Part shown: positions 26,201 to 41,200 of the stretch, one piece after another
Numbering within the stretch: the first letter of the stretch is position 1
Layout: each line of letters begins with the position of its first letter
Source: Loripinus fragilis
Lineage: Eukaryota; Mollusca; Bivalvia; Lucinida; Lucinidae
Reading direction: 5' to 3'
DNA length: 64,000 nucleotides
Assembly (NCBI GenBank): GCA_964019695.1
Contig: OZ026516.1
Location: 78,509,018 to 78,573,017 of the forward strand
Made by a program: the position numbers and the translations under genes
Notes under the pieces: model-generated
The model's input: the letters and a program-made list of their open reading frames with translations, nothing else
What the model was told of the DNA's origin: nothing
Databases searched by the model: none

Positions 26201-29200
26201 ATAATCAGATTTTTGATTAACGTGCAGGGGCATCATCCATATCAGTGGGCCCCTTTCCAGGTAACTGGCTAGCTGCACGCATAGCAGATCTCACACCTCC
26301 TTTCTTGAGGGTCAACTGTGGTGAGCTTCCACTCACGACAGTCTTTCTCTGTCAGTTTCTTCCATGTTTGTTTGGGCCTCCCTGCCCCCCGCTTGCCGTC
26401 AATCTGCATATCATATGCTGTTTTGATTGCACCACTCGAACGCTTCACATGCCCAAACCAGCGAAGCTTTCTCTCTCTCAAAATGAGGTCAAGGTCCTCA
26501 AGCTGAAGCTTTGCCAGTAGCTCGCTTGACCTAACCCTGGCCACATTCTCTGGCTTGTTACTGCAGATCTGTCTGATCATGGCCCTATCATTGCGTTGCA
26601 AGCGCTGCAGGTTCGTCTTGGTAAGTGGCCAAGTTTCACTGGCATGGAGCATGGCGCTCCGCACGCAAGAGCTGTACACATGGCCACGGGTCTTGTAAGA
26701 GAGGTGGCGGGATGTGAGAACTGGTAGTAGCTCCCTTAACTTCTTCCAGGCGGTTTTCACACGAGTAGTGACGCCATTTCACAGCCTCCACCAGCAGAAA
26801 GCATGTCACCTAGGTAGCAGAAGGAAACTACCACCTCAAGCTTATCAGGTCCGACCTGGACTTCACTCTGTGGTCTGCCGTCAATAGGGCGAGCATTTCC
26901 CATGCACCGTGCACACCTATAATCAGGATTTGGTGTCAGTCATTGTAGCCCACTGCATTTCTTATGCACCCAAAGTTTGTAGCCATTGCAGTAGATGCTG
27001 TTGTTGCCTACTCCTGTATGACAGACAGCGCATGGGTATTCGCCCGAACTCTGCAAGAGGTCCAGGCCTGTACCACAAATCATGACCTTTGTCTTTCCTG
27101 CATTTACCCTCAATCCCTTCTTCTCCATGGCTTCTTTCCATATCAAGAGCCTCCTGACACATTCCTCTAGGATGTCAGCAATGATGACAAGATCATCTGC
27201 ATATAGGTCCTCCCAGGGAACACCAGCCCGAAACTCACGTGACAAGGCCTCCAGCATAATGATGAAGAGCAAGGGACTGAGTACGGATCACTGATGGACC
27301 CCGACCTTCACCTCAAACTCTTTGCTGAAACCCTCGCCAACACGAACCCGGCTTCGTGCATTAGAGTACATTCCCTGGACTAACCATACAATCCATTCCT
27401 CAACGCCTAGCTTTCTCAGGGCCCACCAGATAACCTTTCGAGGGACACAGTCAAATGCTTTCTCTAGGTCCACGAAGGCCATATAAAGCCTCTTGTTCAC
27501 TGCTAGGTAGTTCTCCTGCAGCTGCCGGACCACAAAGATTGCATCTGTAGTGCCTCTTCCTGGGACAAAGCCAAACTGGGAGTCGTCAATAGACACCACC
27601 TGACTTATGAGACCATCGACAATCCTCTCTAGGATCTTCATGGCCTGCTCAGTCAGCTTGAGGCCTCGATAGCTGCCTCTATCCAAAGCATCACCCTTGC
27701 CCTTGTAAAGGCAGACAATGAAACTTTCCTCCCAGTCAGTTGGGACCTTGCCATCACCGATAATCGCAGTAGCAAGATCTCGGATCATGGTGGCACCTGT
27801 ATCTCCTGCTGCCTAAATCATCTCCACCACTATGCCTGATGGACCTGCAGCTTTGCCCGACTTCATCTTTGAGATGGCCTTCTTCACCATGTCAATAGTG
27901 ATTGGGATAGGAGGGCCTTCTAAAGGAGGTTCATTGGACAGGTGATCAGGGTCCCAGTCAAATTCAACGTTGAGAAGCCTTTCATAATGTTCAGCCCACG
28001 CATTCTGCTTTGCCTCCTCGCTCATTGACATTTCCCCAGTGTCATTCTTCACTGGCTTGTTGCCTACAACATCAACATTCTCTTTCCTCATCTGGTTGGC
28101 TAGGCAGAAGATATCAGACGACTTGTGGTCAATGCCCTCATAGACCACCTTGTCTGCTTCGTGGCGTGCATGGTGCACCACACGTCTGGAGATGCGCTTG
28201 GCAGTGTTATATGATGCTCGTGTGCATTTGCCAGCCTTCCATGCTTTGAAAGCTTGGCGCTTGGCTGTGATGGCATCATCTACTTCCTTATTCCACCACC
28301 AAGTTTCACGTCGCCATCGGTGGGGCTTTGTTGTGCCGCACACCTCCTCTGTTGTCTTCAGCAAACCTGTCTTGAGTTTCGCCCAGATTTCCTCAGTAGT
28401 AGTAGCCGCTTCAGTTTCCACAGCGGGCACATGTGCCTTGAAGACTTCCTGGAATCGGCTACATGTTTGAGGATCTCTGAGCTTCCACACTTTTGGACGT
28501 GGGGTGAATTTGCGCTTGATTTGGGGCGGCATATCAATTATCATGTCGCACACAAGGAGCTGATGCTGCAGAGCAACCTAAAGCAACCTAGAGCAACCTC
28601 AAGAAAAAAAAATATCAAGACTTTAGCCCTTGTGATTTCTTACAAGAAGATTTTATCATGTTTCCCCTATATAAGCCTATGTAAAGCATGTTACCCCCTT
28701 GGCAGGTCCAATTTTGACCCCACAGGCATAATTTGAACAAACATGATAGTGGTGCTGCTACATACTTAATATCAAGGCTTTAGTCCTTGTGGTTTCAGAC
28801 AAAAGAATTCTATTGATAAAAGGATGTAGAAATGGTGACAATTTTCCGCGCATTTGTTGATCACCCCTTGCGATCTGGAAAAAAAGATCCTTCAGAAATT
28901 ATGAGAGAGAACCTATAATATTAGAAAACAGTAGACTCTGTTTTATTGAGTTCACAAGATAAAAAAAATGAAAAAGAAATAATATGAGGATAGTGTCCAA
29001 ACCACAGGCATATCTTCAGAACTAAAATTGTAGGCGGAGTAGTAGGAGGAGTTGTGCTCACAAAGTATTAATAGACTTTTCATTTACTGTAAAGGCAGCA
29101 ATTTTAATAATTATATCTGGGCATGGTTCGGCTCTTTCATCTGTTCAGGAAGGGAAATCAGGTTCTATTTATAGTTTGGTAAAGAATAATAAGCTTTTTG

Positions 29201-32200
29201 GTCCGCCGCGCAAACGTGCGTGCATTTCATGAAAGTCCTGAACGTATATACACTGACCTCATAAGTATTAACCCTTAAAGCGCATAATCACAAAATGTAT
29301 GTTTTTTGTCTTCCACTAAAATATTTGAAGCTTCAAAGACAAACAGTGTGGACCCAAATCAGACTGCTCCTGTAGGAGCAGTCTGATCTGGGTCCAAAAT
29401 GTTTGCCTCTATGCTTATGTTAAATAGACATTTTCAGATGCAGTTATTTTGCTGGCCTTTTAAGGACTAAATAATGTGTTTGCGTCTATACTGAGTACTG
29501 AGGTAATGACGCAAGATGATATAGTTACTTTTGAATAAAACCACACCTCATTTTCAGCTTTTACCTATGTCTAAGGTTGACAAATCCTAGTTACGCATTC
29601 ATGAGGTGCAGCCTTTACAGTACTCCAAAAGTCATATATTACCCCATCATTGCATCTGAGATGGCAAAAAATGACTAAGTTCACAAATTGAAAAAGTGAA
29701 AAAAATAGTTTGATGATAAATGGCCAAACCACATGCACATCTTCTGACCATAAACAAAACATCTCCAAAGTTTCAAAAAGATCAACCTAAAATATAAGGA
29801 GGAGTTGCGCTCACAAAGTACCCATGCAGTGCATCTGAGATGCCGAAAAATGACAAAGTTTACAAGTTGAAAAAATAGCCATCAGAGGAGATGGCAAATC
29901 CCCCGACCAAAAAGTAATTGATATGCAGTTACAAGCAGCCAACCTAGTATATATATTTGATGTGATAATACTGAGTGTCACTGCGAACAAAAGTGGAAGG
30001 CTGACTGTAGAGACTTCATTTTTACCTTTAAATTCCGTTTTCACCTTATATATATGTCTACCAAAGATCATAAAAATATCTCAAAGGGTATTAAAGTTAT
30101 TGAGTGCACAAGCTTCCTCCTATAAAGTTCATTCAAGGGAGATAACTTATAAGTCCAGCAAGGGAGAACAACAATTCTTGAATGCAAGACACCCCCTTGA
30201 CCTATTATACATATATACCATATATTATCAAAATATCTCTAAGGATATTAAAGTTATTGAGCGCACAAGCTTCCCCCTATAAAGTTCATTCAAGGGAGAT
30301 AACTCAAAAAACATTAAAGGAGAGCAACCATTCTTGCACGCAACACACCGTCTTCACCTGATATACATGCATGCCAAATATTATCAAAATATCTCAAAGG
30401 GTATTAAAGTTATAAAGTGCACATGCTTCCCCCTATAAAATTTAAATTTCACTCAAGGGAGATAGCTCAAAAGTCAATTAGAGGAGAGTAACCATTCTTG
30501 CACGCGACACACCGTCTTGACCCGATATACATGCCTACCAAATATTATCAAAATATCTCAAAGGGTATGAAAGTTATTGAGCGCACAAGCTTCTCCTTAT
30601 AAAATTCATTCAAGAGAGATAACTCAAAAGGCCAGCAAGGGAGAGCAACCATTTTTGCACGCGACACACCATCTTGACCCGATATACATGCCTACCAAAT
30701 ATTATCAAAATATCTCAAAGGGTATAAAAGTTATTGAGCGCACAAGCTTCCCCTTATAAAGTTCATTCAAGAGAGATAACTCAAAAGGCCAGCAAGGGAG
30801 AGCAACCATTCTTGCACGCGACACACCGTCTTGACCCGATATACATGCCTACCAAATATTATCAAAATATCTCAAAGGGTATAAAAGTTATTGAGCGCAC
30901 AAGCTTTTGTCTACGGACGGACAGACGGACGGACAGACGGACAGACGGACAGACGGACGGACGCCAGGCTGATCGCTATATCCCCCGATCCTTTTTGGGT
31001 CGGGGGATAAAAAAGGAGAGGAAAAATTAAACGATAATGTCCATGAACAAAACATCTGCAAAGTTTAAAAAAGATCGAATTAAAGCTCTATGAGGAGTTG
31101 AGCTCTCAAAGTATCCCCTCATTGCATGTACGGACGGACGAACCCATATATAAGAAGTTTTAAACAAAACTCAGTTGAGCAATCCAGGGCGACTTGACCC
31201 TGTTGTTGTAAGAATCTAATAATTCTAGAATTCTATTTGGTGGAAAAATGTTCCGGTTTTCATGTGTGGAAACCTTCTAAAACCCATTATATATAAATTA
31301 TAATACCTGCAGAACAATCCAGTGGCCCTCCTTTGAGGCGAGTTCCATCTTTTGTTCAGCCACTATTTCCTGTCCTTGTCCAAGAGACACATTGTGGAAG
31401 TTCTGATTATCTGAAGTATAGTTCAGTTTTCTACCAAGCGCTTCAACATCTTTGAGAGGATCGACACCAGGAGAGAGAATGAAGAAGATTGGTGTGGAAG
31501 GCCCAGATTCTTCAAACGATTTCCCAAATTCAATTGCTCGACCTTCAACATATTTGGAACCAAGCTTCTCTTCAATGTAAAGGCTGTTCAAACAGAAATA
31601 TAAAAATTAGTTGTGCTAGTTTATGACATTTGGAACTTATAGCATATGAGCCGTGGCATGGAATTTCCATCATTGTGGTATGTTCGACCAGCAAAGCCTC
31701 AGATCAGCCTGCGCATACGCACAGTCTAATCAGAGCCTTTGCTAGTCGCTTGTATATTCTATGAGTGTTAAGCTACTTATTGAACACAATTTGGTGTTTC
31801 TAAGCTTAAAAGGGGGCTACACAGGCTTGTCTGAGTCTGCACTTGTCAAAATGCTACATTGTTGGAAATCACATGTCATGGTTCAAGTATGTATAATATC
31901 ATTTCTAAGCATGCATGCACAGCTACTTAGTGGGACTAGGGGTAAAATTTGGCCTGAGCTTTCATCTATATCCCTTCTTTGAGTGTACGAGCAGGGAAGA
32001 TTCTGGCAAACTGCATAGAAGAACAGGGTCATCTGAGACTTCTCTGCTAGCATGTGATAATTATAGGTTATGGGATTTTGGACTTTGCACTATACTATGC
32101 AAAAAATAATTCCAATTTTAGATAGTTCTTCATTTGCACAAAGCCTTCACTACATTTTACCTGTGCACATGCAGGAGTGTAATTGTTTGTGTTTTTTTTC

Positions 32201-35200
32201 ATGACAGGACAAAACATCTCCATTGATTTAGTCGCATCTGCAATATAGGCATGCAAATTTGTGTTCGCTCGTCATTTATTTTACCTAGCCTTTATCTGAG
32301 TAGAGTACTAAACCCTCCGATCATGTGTGTCAATGCTGGAGGCATGTTAGCAACCTTGACCACTGCACTGGTTGGTGAAACACTCCCATTCTGTTTGTAA
32401 ATTGGCATACTTGAAATGTAAAGTATCATAGACAGCTACACTGATTAACCCTTAAAGGGCGAAGTAAAAAATGAATCTGAAAATGTTGTCTGCTGAAGTC
32501 GTCTGCTGCAAATAATTACCTAGCATTACTGACAAATTAAGTATAGAAGCGAACAGCATGGACCCAGAACAGACTGCTCCTATAGGAGCAGTCTGATCTG
32601 GGTCCACACTGTTTGCCATAGAGGCTTCTTAAACATTTCAGCAAACGAGAATAGCAGACGGCTATTATAGCGATTGGCACATGGTTAAAACTAAAGGGGA
32701 AAACATTATGTACGAACTAATAAAAATCACAAACCAGAAGAAGGACCACTGTATGTAACTAATACATGACATTTTAAGTCAACCATCCTGAATAATTTAT
32801 GGTGTACAAATTATTCGAGTATAGGAACTAATACAAGATTTAACATAAGCACTAAAAAGTTTACCTTAGAGCATATGTCATCCTGTCAGGTCTAAGAGCT
32901 CTCATCATACATAGTTTCTGTAGAGAAGTCTTGTTTTTCCATTCTTGAGGGAATTTTTCCTTTTCTGGACATTCACTCTCAACAAATTTCTTCCAACGCT
33001 TAGCAGATCCTTCAATGTCTCTGTCTAAATTGCGAAATTCTTCCATGTTCGCAAGAGACTTGAAAATAAAAAGAAAAGTAATGCTACATTCAAACATATC
33101 AGCTTAAATCATAAACAGCAGCATTCACCCAAAATCATTTTGAACAATTTTCATTTGCTAACTCCTGACACTGTTTGTTAAAGCCCTTTTCAGTGCTATG
33201 AGATATATTATAGAAAGATATCTGCAAACAAATGTTTATTTTAAATTTTAAGGACTTCTAAAGACCAGTCTTGATATTGATATTCATTTTTTCACAATAT
33301 GGTATTTCTCTCATGGTATGGTATTCATGATTCCATGAACCTTCCAAAATTGAATTCATTTCTTAAATGTATGATCAGGTCAAATTGCACTGTCTAGTGA
33401 TCTGAATATGAAAATTGTTTCATTTATTTGTATTTTGATATTTCTGACGATTACAAATTAAATGCTCAAGTCAGTTGAGCATAAAAAGTTTTATAACCTT
33501 GAAGCCTGATATGGAGAAATGTGTTGATAACATACCTTGATTCCTCCCCAACTCCAGTTGTTCATGAAGTCTACAGGTGATGTAACATTGGGTGTTGATG
33601 GGAAACGTAGGAGGAAGTCCAACTCAACTGGGTTAATGTCTTTACTGATCAGCAGAATCTACAGATATAAGTCATTACCATAAAACTTTTATCTTTAATG
33701 AAAATAAGAGGTGTACAAACCAAATATTTTATACCCCTCAAAATCAGAATTGATTTATAAAAGTTATGTATCTCTACTTTATGTATTATTTAGGCATTAT
33801 TTAAGAAATAGATCAGCTCTAGCTGCGAATTGTTGTATAATAATTCACTGTTTGGAGGTCAATTGTAAAGAAGACCAAATCACTAGCGCGCAGTGTGAGT
33901 GATTTATCTTGGTACAACTGACCGACAAACAGTAAATTATTACGCAACAATTCATGCACTAGAGGTAATCTTTTTCGATCCTAACACACAGTCAAAGAAG
34001 AAAAGTAAGTAAGGGTGCAAAGATCAGGAATCGATACAATCAAGTTCCACACCTGACCCAAGTTACCAATGGGAAAGTAACAAACTCACAGTTAGACGCC
34101 ACAAACGAGAGCCAAAAGGTCAGCCCTTTCCCATCAGGTGACTACAAGGCACACATTTGAAGTCTTCAGCTTCTTCCAACTTTCCGTCATTGCATTGAAG
34201 AAATAGGTGCTAATTTTTCTTTACAACTTGCATCCCGAGCACAGTTTGCTTAATTTAAAAACAAAAAAAAGTTATCCCCAAAAATCAATGTGAAAAACAT
34301 AAAAAATCGAGCTAAGAAGAGCTTGCATTCTGTATTCAAAGTAAATTCCATATTTTAAAAAAAATTCTACACCCCACCCCCCCCCCCCTCCACTCCCCCA
34401 TTCTTGACCCATTTATGTAAAATGTCTCATAATTGGGACATTTACAGTGCTCACATTTTTTTATATTCAAAGATAATTTCAAAATTTTAAAGTAAAAACT
34501 ATATTCCATATTCAAAATTTTTTGTGCTTGACCCCCCCCCCCCACACACACACACACACACACATCATGGCCCAGTCTCATAATTGGTAACTGGGACATT
34601 AAAAGTACTCACATTTTATATATAAATATAAATTCAGTAAATTCCGTATTTAATAATTAAAACATCTTGTGTTGATAACTAAACTGTCCTCTATATCACT
34701 TGTTTACCTGGAAGCACATCTGTACAGTGAAAATAAGTTTGTCTTTCTCAAAGAGACCCCTGGCTGTGTAAACATACACTGAGTAGGTGATGCAGTCAAT
34801 TAGGTTTACAACACGAGCTTTCACCTCTTCTGCTGGCTCTGCACGGTCAATTGCCTTCTCAAACACCACACTAAATGCCTAAAATAGAGAATATAAGAGT
34901 CTATCATGAGTGTGAGGGTGGGGTAGAAAAATTAAGTCCTCCCTCAGTGATCCTCAGGATGGATTTTTCTATCCCACCCTGAAACAAATAATGGATTCTT
35001 TGTCTTGCTCAACATTTTATATATATGCATAGCCACTCAGAGTTAATAATAGTACCAGATCTGGAGGCAAAATCAGGTCATATTAGGGATTTCCATAGAA
35101 CAAAGCAACATTGTGAGTATTCATGAGAATCACCTCAATTAGGTGATTCTCATGAGTACACACAACATACCCTATGAAGAAAAAATGAGATAAACCTGCA

Positions 35201-38200
35201 TAAATCAGCCTTAATATATAGATATTTTGAGCTATGGAAGAACATTCTTTAAGGACAAAAATAGATTATATCCTAATTTGGAAACTGGAGCCTGTGATCC
35301 CTGATATGTACAATGAACCATCCATAGTTCATTGCATCAATCCAGGTGGAAAAGACCATCAATAAGGAAATGGTTATGAAAACACATAATCTTGGGATCC
35401 AGTTGAGCTTTTATAGCTAGTAAATGCTTGAAGAGATGTTAACCCTTATAAGCCTAGCATCCTTTTTGTGGGACAAAGACAAACTGTGCAGACCCAGATC
35501 TGACTCCGCAGAATGTACCGTCTGATCAGTGTCTCCACTTTTTGCTTAAAGAATGTTCTATTAAGATTTGGAATAATGAAAAAAAATACCACTTAAAACC
35601 CCTAAAATTGGAAATGAGATCGCTTTACTGAGAAGGGTAGGCAAGTCCATTCAGCTGAAATGGGTTAACCCTTAATGCGCCAATTGCAACAAAAGTCGTC
35701 TGCTTTTTCTCACCTGCTGAAATGTTTAAGAAACCTCTATGGCAAACAGTGTGGACCCAGATCAGACTGCTCCTATAGGAGCAGTCTGTTCTGGGTCCAA
35801 GCTGTTTGCTTCTATACTTAATTCGTCAGTAATTTTAGGCAATTATTTACAGCAGACGACTTCAGCAGACGACATTTTCAGATGCAGTTTTTTCTTGGCG
35901 CTTTAAGGGTTAAATATGATGAAGTGTGTTACCTTTAGTGAAAATTGGTACATTGGGTTAATCTTGTGGAGATCATTGAGTATGAAGTAGAGTAGAGAAG
36001 CTCGTGCAGCGGCTGTTCTATAATGCTCACGAGCCAGGTTGATCTCTACTTCAGTCTTTTTTGCTTCAGCTGCTTTTACTTCTATCTCTGCAGCTGTTCT
36101 TTTGGTAGTCTCCAGGTTTTCAACCAGGGCATAATCCCCCAAGAAATTACCTGTAAGAAATTTACCATTAAATCCCCCCAAATACGGTAGCCGACTATAA
36201 TAAAAGTTGAGCCACCACATGAAATTTCCAACAATGTGGTATGTGCGACTAGCAAAGGCTCAGATCAGCCTGCGCATATGCGCAGTCTGATCAGAACCTT
36301 TGCTAGTAGCTTGCATATTCTATGAGCGTTAAGCTACTGACCAAACATTATTTGGAGTTTCAAAGCTGAAAAGGTGGCTGCACACTATCGTCTGAGTCTA
36401 TTCATGTCAAAATGCCACATTGTTGGAAGTCACATGTTGCTGCTCAAATTTTTGTGATGTGATATCTACGGAAGGAACAAGGCTTGATATTTCATGTGAA
36501 TTGTTTGTCTTCTAGCAGATATATCATATGAAATGTCAACCCTTATTATGATGCTAAAATAGTGACAGAACTTGAAAAAGTGATCTGCTTCAAATTATAG
36601 GGAGCAAATTTCAACCATAGCATAATTCCCGCAAGAAAGAATTTGTAATAAATTAACCAATTTTTGATGGAATGTATTCTTTAATGAACTTGTACGTTTC
36701 AACGAATTTTAGACAGTCTATCATGTATTTAAAGGGGTAAAACATACCTCAGATAAGAGTGCATATTTGAAAATTATTTTAAAATTTGTTATTTTTCAAC
36801 CAAAACATATGACTTTGACAAGTTGCATATTAATTACCTTCAGCAGCAGATAGTCGAGCTAGAAGATTATCTTCCAGTTCCTTTAGGGTAATCTTAAACT
36901 CATTCTGTTGGCGAGTTAGGTCAGATTTGAGCTTTTCAAGATCTGGTCTTTCCTTACTAACAACATCTGCTAACAACTGATCTTCCAGACCATCACGTGT
37001 AACAGTGAAGTTGATAAGTGTTGTTTGGGCTTGCATCTCAGGTTTGTAGTGAGGGTTGGCCAATTTGGTGTGAAGTATTAGTCTGAAATCTTGGTGATAC
37101 TCAACCTCTTTGTCACCCATCTTTATGGCACGACCTTTCTTGATTGTGTTTCTTCCAAGAAGTGGATCCAAAACAGGGTCTACAGTTTCTAAAATGTTCT
37201 CAATTAGGACAACATCTCCATTTGAAATAGCTCTCTCAATGGCATCAAGATATCCTTTCCTGTCAAGGTGAATGACCTTTAGATCGGACCCATATCTAGT
37301 TTTGATCCATTTTGATCCTTGAAGCTGAGGGTCAATCATTAATGGCCATCTTTCACAATTGGTTAGGATGGTGGCATTCTCAGAAGACATTCTGTCACTT
37401 GGCAGTCCTTCATTGTTCCATGAGGCAATGGTGGCATCATCTGTTAATAGAGATAGTGGATCAAGATTGCTAGACACATTGATGGGATTCTTAAGTTGAC
37501 TGAGGAATGGTAGCCAACAGTTTTCCTGAAGTTCTGTACGGTAGCGTTTTGTGAAACACCCCACATATGAAACAAAAGCTGTGATCATCAAAACATCCCC
37601 TGGCAAGGTTAATTCCTGTTTTCTAAATAGATCTACTGATTCTGCCCATCTTACATTTTCAGATGCTAAACCTCCCACCAACCGGTTGGCCAACTCAATT
37701 GTCTTGGCTGTTGTTTCTGCTTCTTGCTGACACCTTAGTTTCTCATTAGTTGCCTTTTCAAACTCGCTAGTAAGCTGAGCCAAATCCTGTTCAAGGGCAG
37801 AAATCTTTTGTTTGATTATTCTAAGTTTTTCTCTTGCAGCAGACAGTTCAGCATTTGCTTGATTCAATGCAATTCTCTTTGGCTCCACTTCACAGAACAC
37901 TGTGTAGTATGACATGATGTTTATAGCCCAAGAGCACAAGCCAGCAGCAGCAAAAGACTTGCCCTTTATAAATTCTGGATTAAATTCAGGATCATTTAGG
38001 TATGGTTGCACAGCCTTCTGGCAATTCTCATGAATGTTGTCCTTGTCATAGTTCACCAAACTGTCCAAGAAACCATCAACCTTAATGTAAAAAGTAAATC
38101 ATAAAGAAAATTGCATAGGTTTAGATAGGCAGAATTTTTGTGCACAAAATTTTAAATATTTTCTTAGCCATCAGTTTTAACATATGTTTTGGGTGCTCAA

Positions 38201-41200
38201 AAGAACCGTCTCATTGAGACGGTTCTTTTGAGTACCCACAACATACGTTTTGGATGAGAAATAAGAAAGTTAATTTTTGGTACCCAGTGCTGGTGATAAG
38301 TATGCATACTGTGTACTATGTACGTACTGTTTATCTAGATATAAGCATTTCATACTTATGTGTACTGTGTACGCTTTAACCCTTTGTGGAATTTCCCATA
38401 ACGTTTGATATGGTTAAGTCAGCATGGTCCATTGTGGGGCCAAAGGTTATAATTTCCAAAATATATTATATTTCTTTCTCTGAAGATCGATTTTGCCTTA
38501 GCAAACAGTGTGGACCAATATGAAATGCTGTATGTGGCATTTCATCTGGGTCCTCACTGTTTGCCAAAGTTCCTGTTATGGTCCGTTAGCGGTACCAAGG
38601 TTGCATACTTCTTTAAAAGATAAGTCATTCTCAGTTTCAGCACCAAAATTAACTGGAATTCACTCCCTACTTATATCAAAAATGTAGCAAAGGTACTGAA
38701 GGGTTAAAAACAGTGATCCACGCATTTTTCAATCTACTGTGTAATCTGATAAAATGTCTCCACAAACATAATGAGAGTTGGTAAGTGCATTATAGTAACA
38801 GTTTGTGATTTCTATCATTTTTAAATAACCCTCTAGACATCTTAAAATGTAGGAATGAAATTTCATTACATATATGACAATAAAAGCGCTGCAGGCATGC
38901 AACATACCCCGCCACGGGATATTTTCAATCCAAAGAAAATAATTTTGAAACAAGGGCTAAAACTCTGTACTTATTTGTCAAAATTTACCCCTCTGAAATC
39001 CCAGAACACTCCTTCACAATATCGACTCTCATACCAAGTTTGAAGAAAATCGGTAAAGGAATGCCAAAGTTAGAGATTGAAAACCAATTTCTAATATCAA
39101 TCAAGGGCCATAACTCTGTACTTATTTGCCAAAATTAACCCATCTGCAATCTCAGGACACTCCTTCCCAATGTCAACTCTCATACCAGGTTTGAAGAGAA
39201 TCGGTAAAGGAATGCCAAAGATAGAGAGTGAAAACCAATTTCTAATGTCAATCAAGGGCCATAACTCTGTACTTATTTGCCAAAATTTACCCATCTGCAT
39301 CCCAGGACACTCTTTCCCAATATTAACTCTCATAGCAAGTTTAAAGAAAATTTGTTAAAAAATGCTCCCAGCAGAGAGTGAAAACGATGTGCTGACGGAC
39401 GGACGTACACACCAACGGACAGAGGAATGCAATTTTTTTAATGGAGGGTATAACATAATACCCTGCACTTTTTAAAGTGGTGGGGTATAAAAAGGTTAGA
39501 AAAGAGGTCACATATCTTTGTGTACCTAAAGATTAATTCAGACTTTTTTTTTGAAAAGCTGTGCAACACGCTGAATAAATGAAAATGGAGAAAATCTGAA
39601 CAGTGTGCAACTGCCCCGACCCTAAATCTGAAAAAAATTCCCGTAAATCAACTAATAAAAAATTCTGGCCTTAGTGGTAGAGTGCTAGACTTGAGATTGA
39701 GGGTCTCTGGTTCAGGCTTCTCCGTAAGCAAAACGTTGTGTCCTTGAGTACGACACTTTCTCTACACTGCTAAGTACTGGTTCAACCCAGGAAACATCCT
39801 GACATGACTGAAAAATTGTTGACTGGGGTGTAAAGCTTCAACTCAAACAAACAACAGCATAACCGCACCATAAAGTTCTTTATCAGATAAGATGGCCCAT
39901 ATAACTAAATCCATATTAATAAGATACCTTTGCCATCATATTAGTCTTTGATGCTTTCCAACTTTTGTCTTTAGGCACCTTCCCTCCAGGAGCCAATAAA
40001 CACATCACAGCTGCACAAACATTAATGACAGCAGGAGGAGGGGAACCAAATGACTTCAGTTCTGTCAAGTTGTTCTGAAAATAAAACATTTATGTTAGTT
40101 AAAGCCATTATTGCCGCCCCAAACTAGAACTGTCCGATTCTGATACAAGGCATGCATAATATAATGACCTACAGTTAAAAAGGGATAATAACGCACATTG
40201 AAGATTGTTATTGTTACAAGGGATGGCCATTTTGGTGCCATCTCGGTAGGGCACCTAGATTGAGTATTAAAACTTCAAAAACGGGCAGCCCGCATAATAT
40301 TAAATGCAGACTTCACTACTCCTTCAAAAGATATGTTCGAATTTCTGAAATGGATGCCAATACACAAGTGCTTACTCTTTGACAAAGCATCTATAAAGTA
40401 TAAAGCTCTAAATGGCCTTACCCCTAGTACACAATGAAGTCATGTCATTTTATGTTTTGAAGAAAATTAATTAAATGCAGGTGGCCGGTTAGAACTTTTG
40501 GCTAGTATAGAACAGAGTAATGCTATTTTTCCTTGTACACCTGTGTTTGTTTGTTTGATTTGATTCTTTACGTCCCATCAACAATCTTTCAGTTATAAAG
40601 GGACGGGTCTTCCTGGGTTGAACCAGTATTAAGCTAGGATTAATGTTCTTGCTCAAGGACACAACACAGTGACGCCGGTGAGGCTCCAACCCGTGGCCCT
40701 TCCGTCTCGAGTCAAGCACTCTACCACTGAGCCACTGTGCTCCCTTTGTACACCTGTGTAGTTACTGTGTGCTTTCTCAAATAAATGATTACAAAGTTTA
40801 CCAAAGCTATAGCTAGAAATGCAACAAGGTGCTTAATTCTGCTATTAGAGGTCACCAACGTCTGGTCAATTTGTTAGGACTATAACATTATCTTACAGCC
40901 TGGAGGAAGTAATTCTTTATTCTGTGTTACCTTGTTAAGTGTGTTCAGTGCTTCTTTTGCTGCTTCTAGAGCAGGTTCAGCTTTAGCCAAATCATCGGCA
41001 CAGTCTTTAGCCTTTCTTGATACTTCTTCATTTATTTTGGATACTTTTGCCTCTTCTTGATCTGCTATGGCCTTCTCTTTAGAAACTTTCTCTGTCTCTG
41101 CTCCAACTACTTGAATCAATTTGTTAGCATCTTCATTTTTCTGAGCTAATTCAACCTCCTGAGAGGCAAGCTTTGATTTTAAGTCGTCTACCTGTATAAC

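Noticed and set aside
26245..28736. Plus-strand ORFs up to 160 aa across the LINE
   Set aside because: They are antisense shadows of the RT reading frame.
30060..31030. Plus-strand ORFs repeating [15 protein letters not shown]
   Set aside because: They follow a 157-bp tandem repeat with the same sequence in each unit; no known domain, and they end in the microsatellite.
34336..34599. 87-aa minus-strand ORF
   Set aside because: Built on poly-C and CA repeats; low-complexity artefact.
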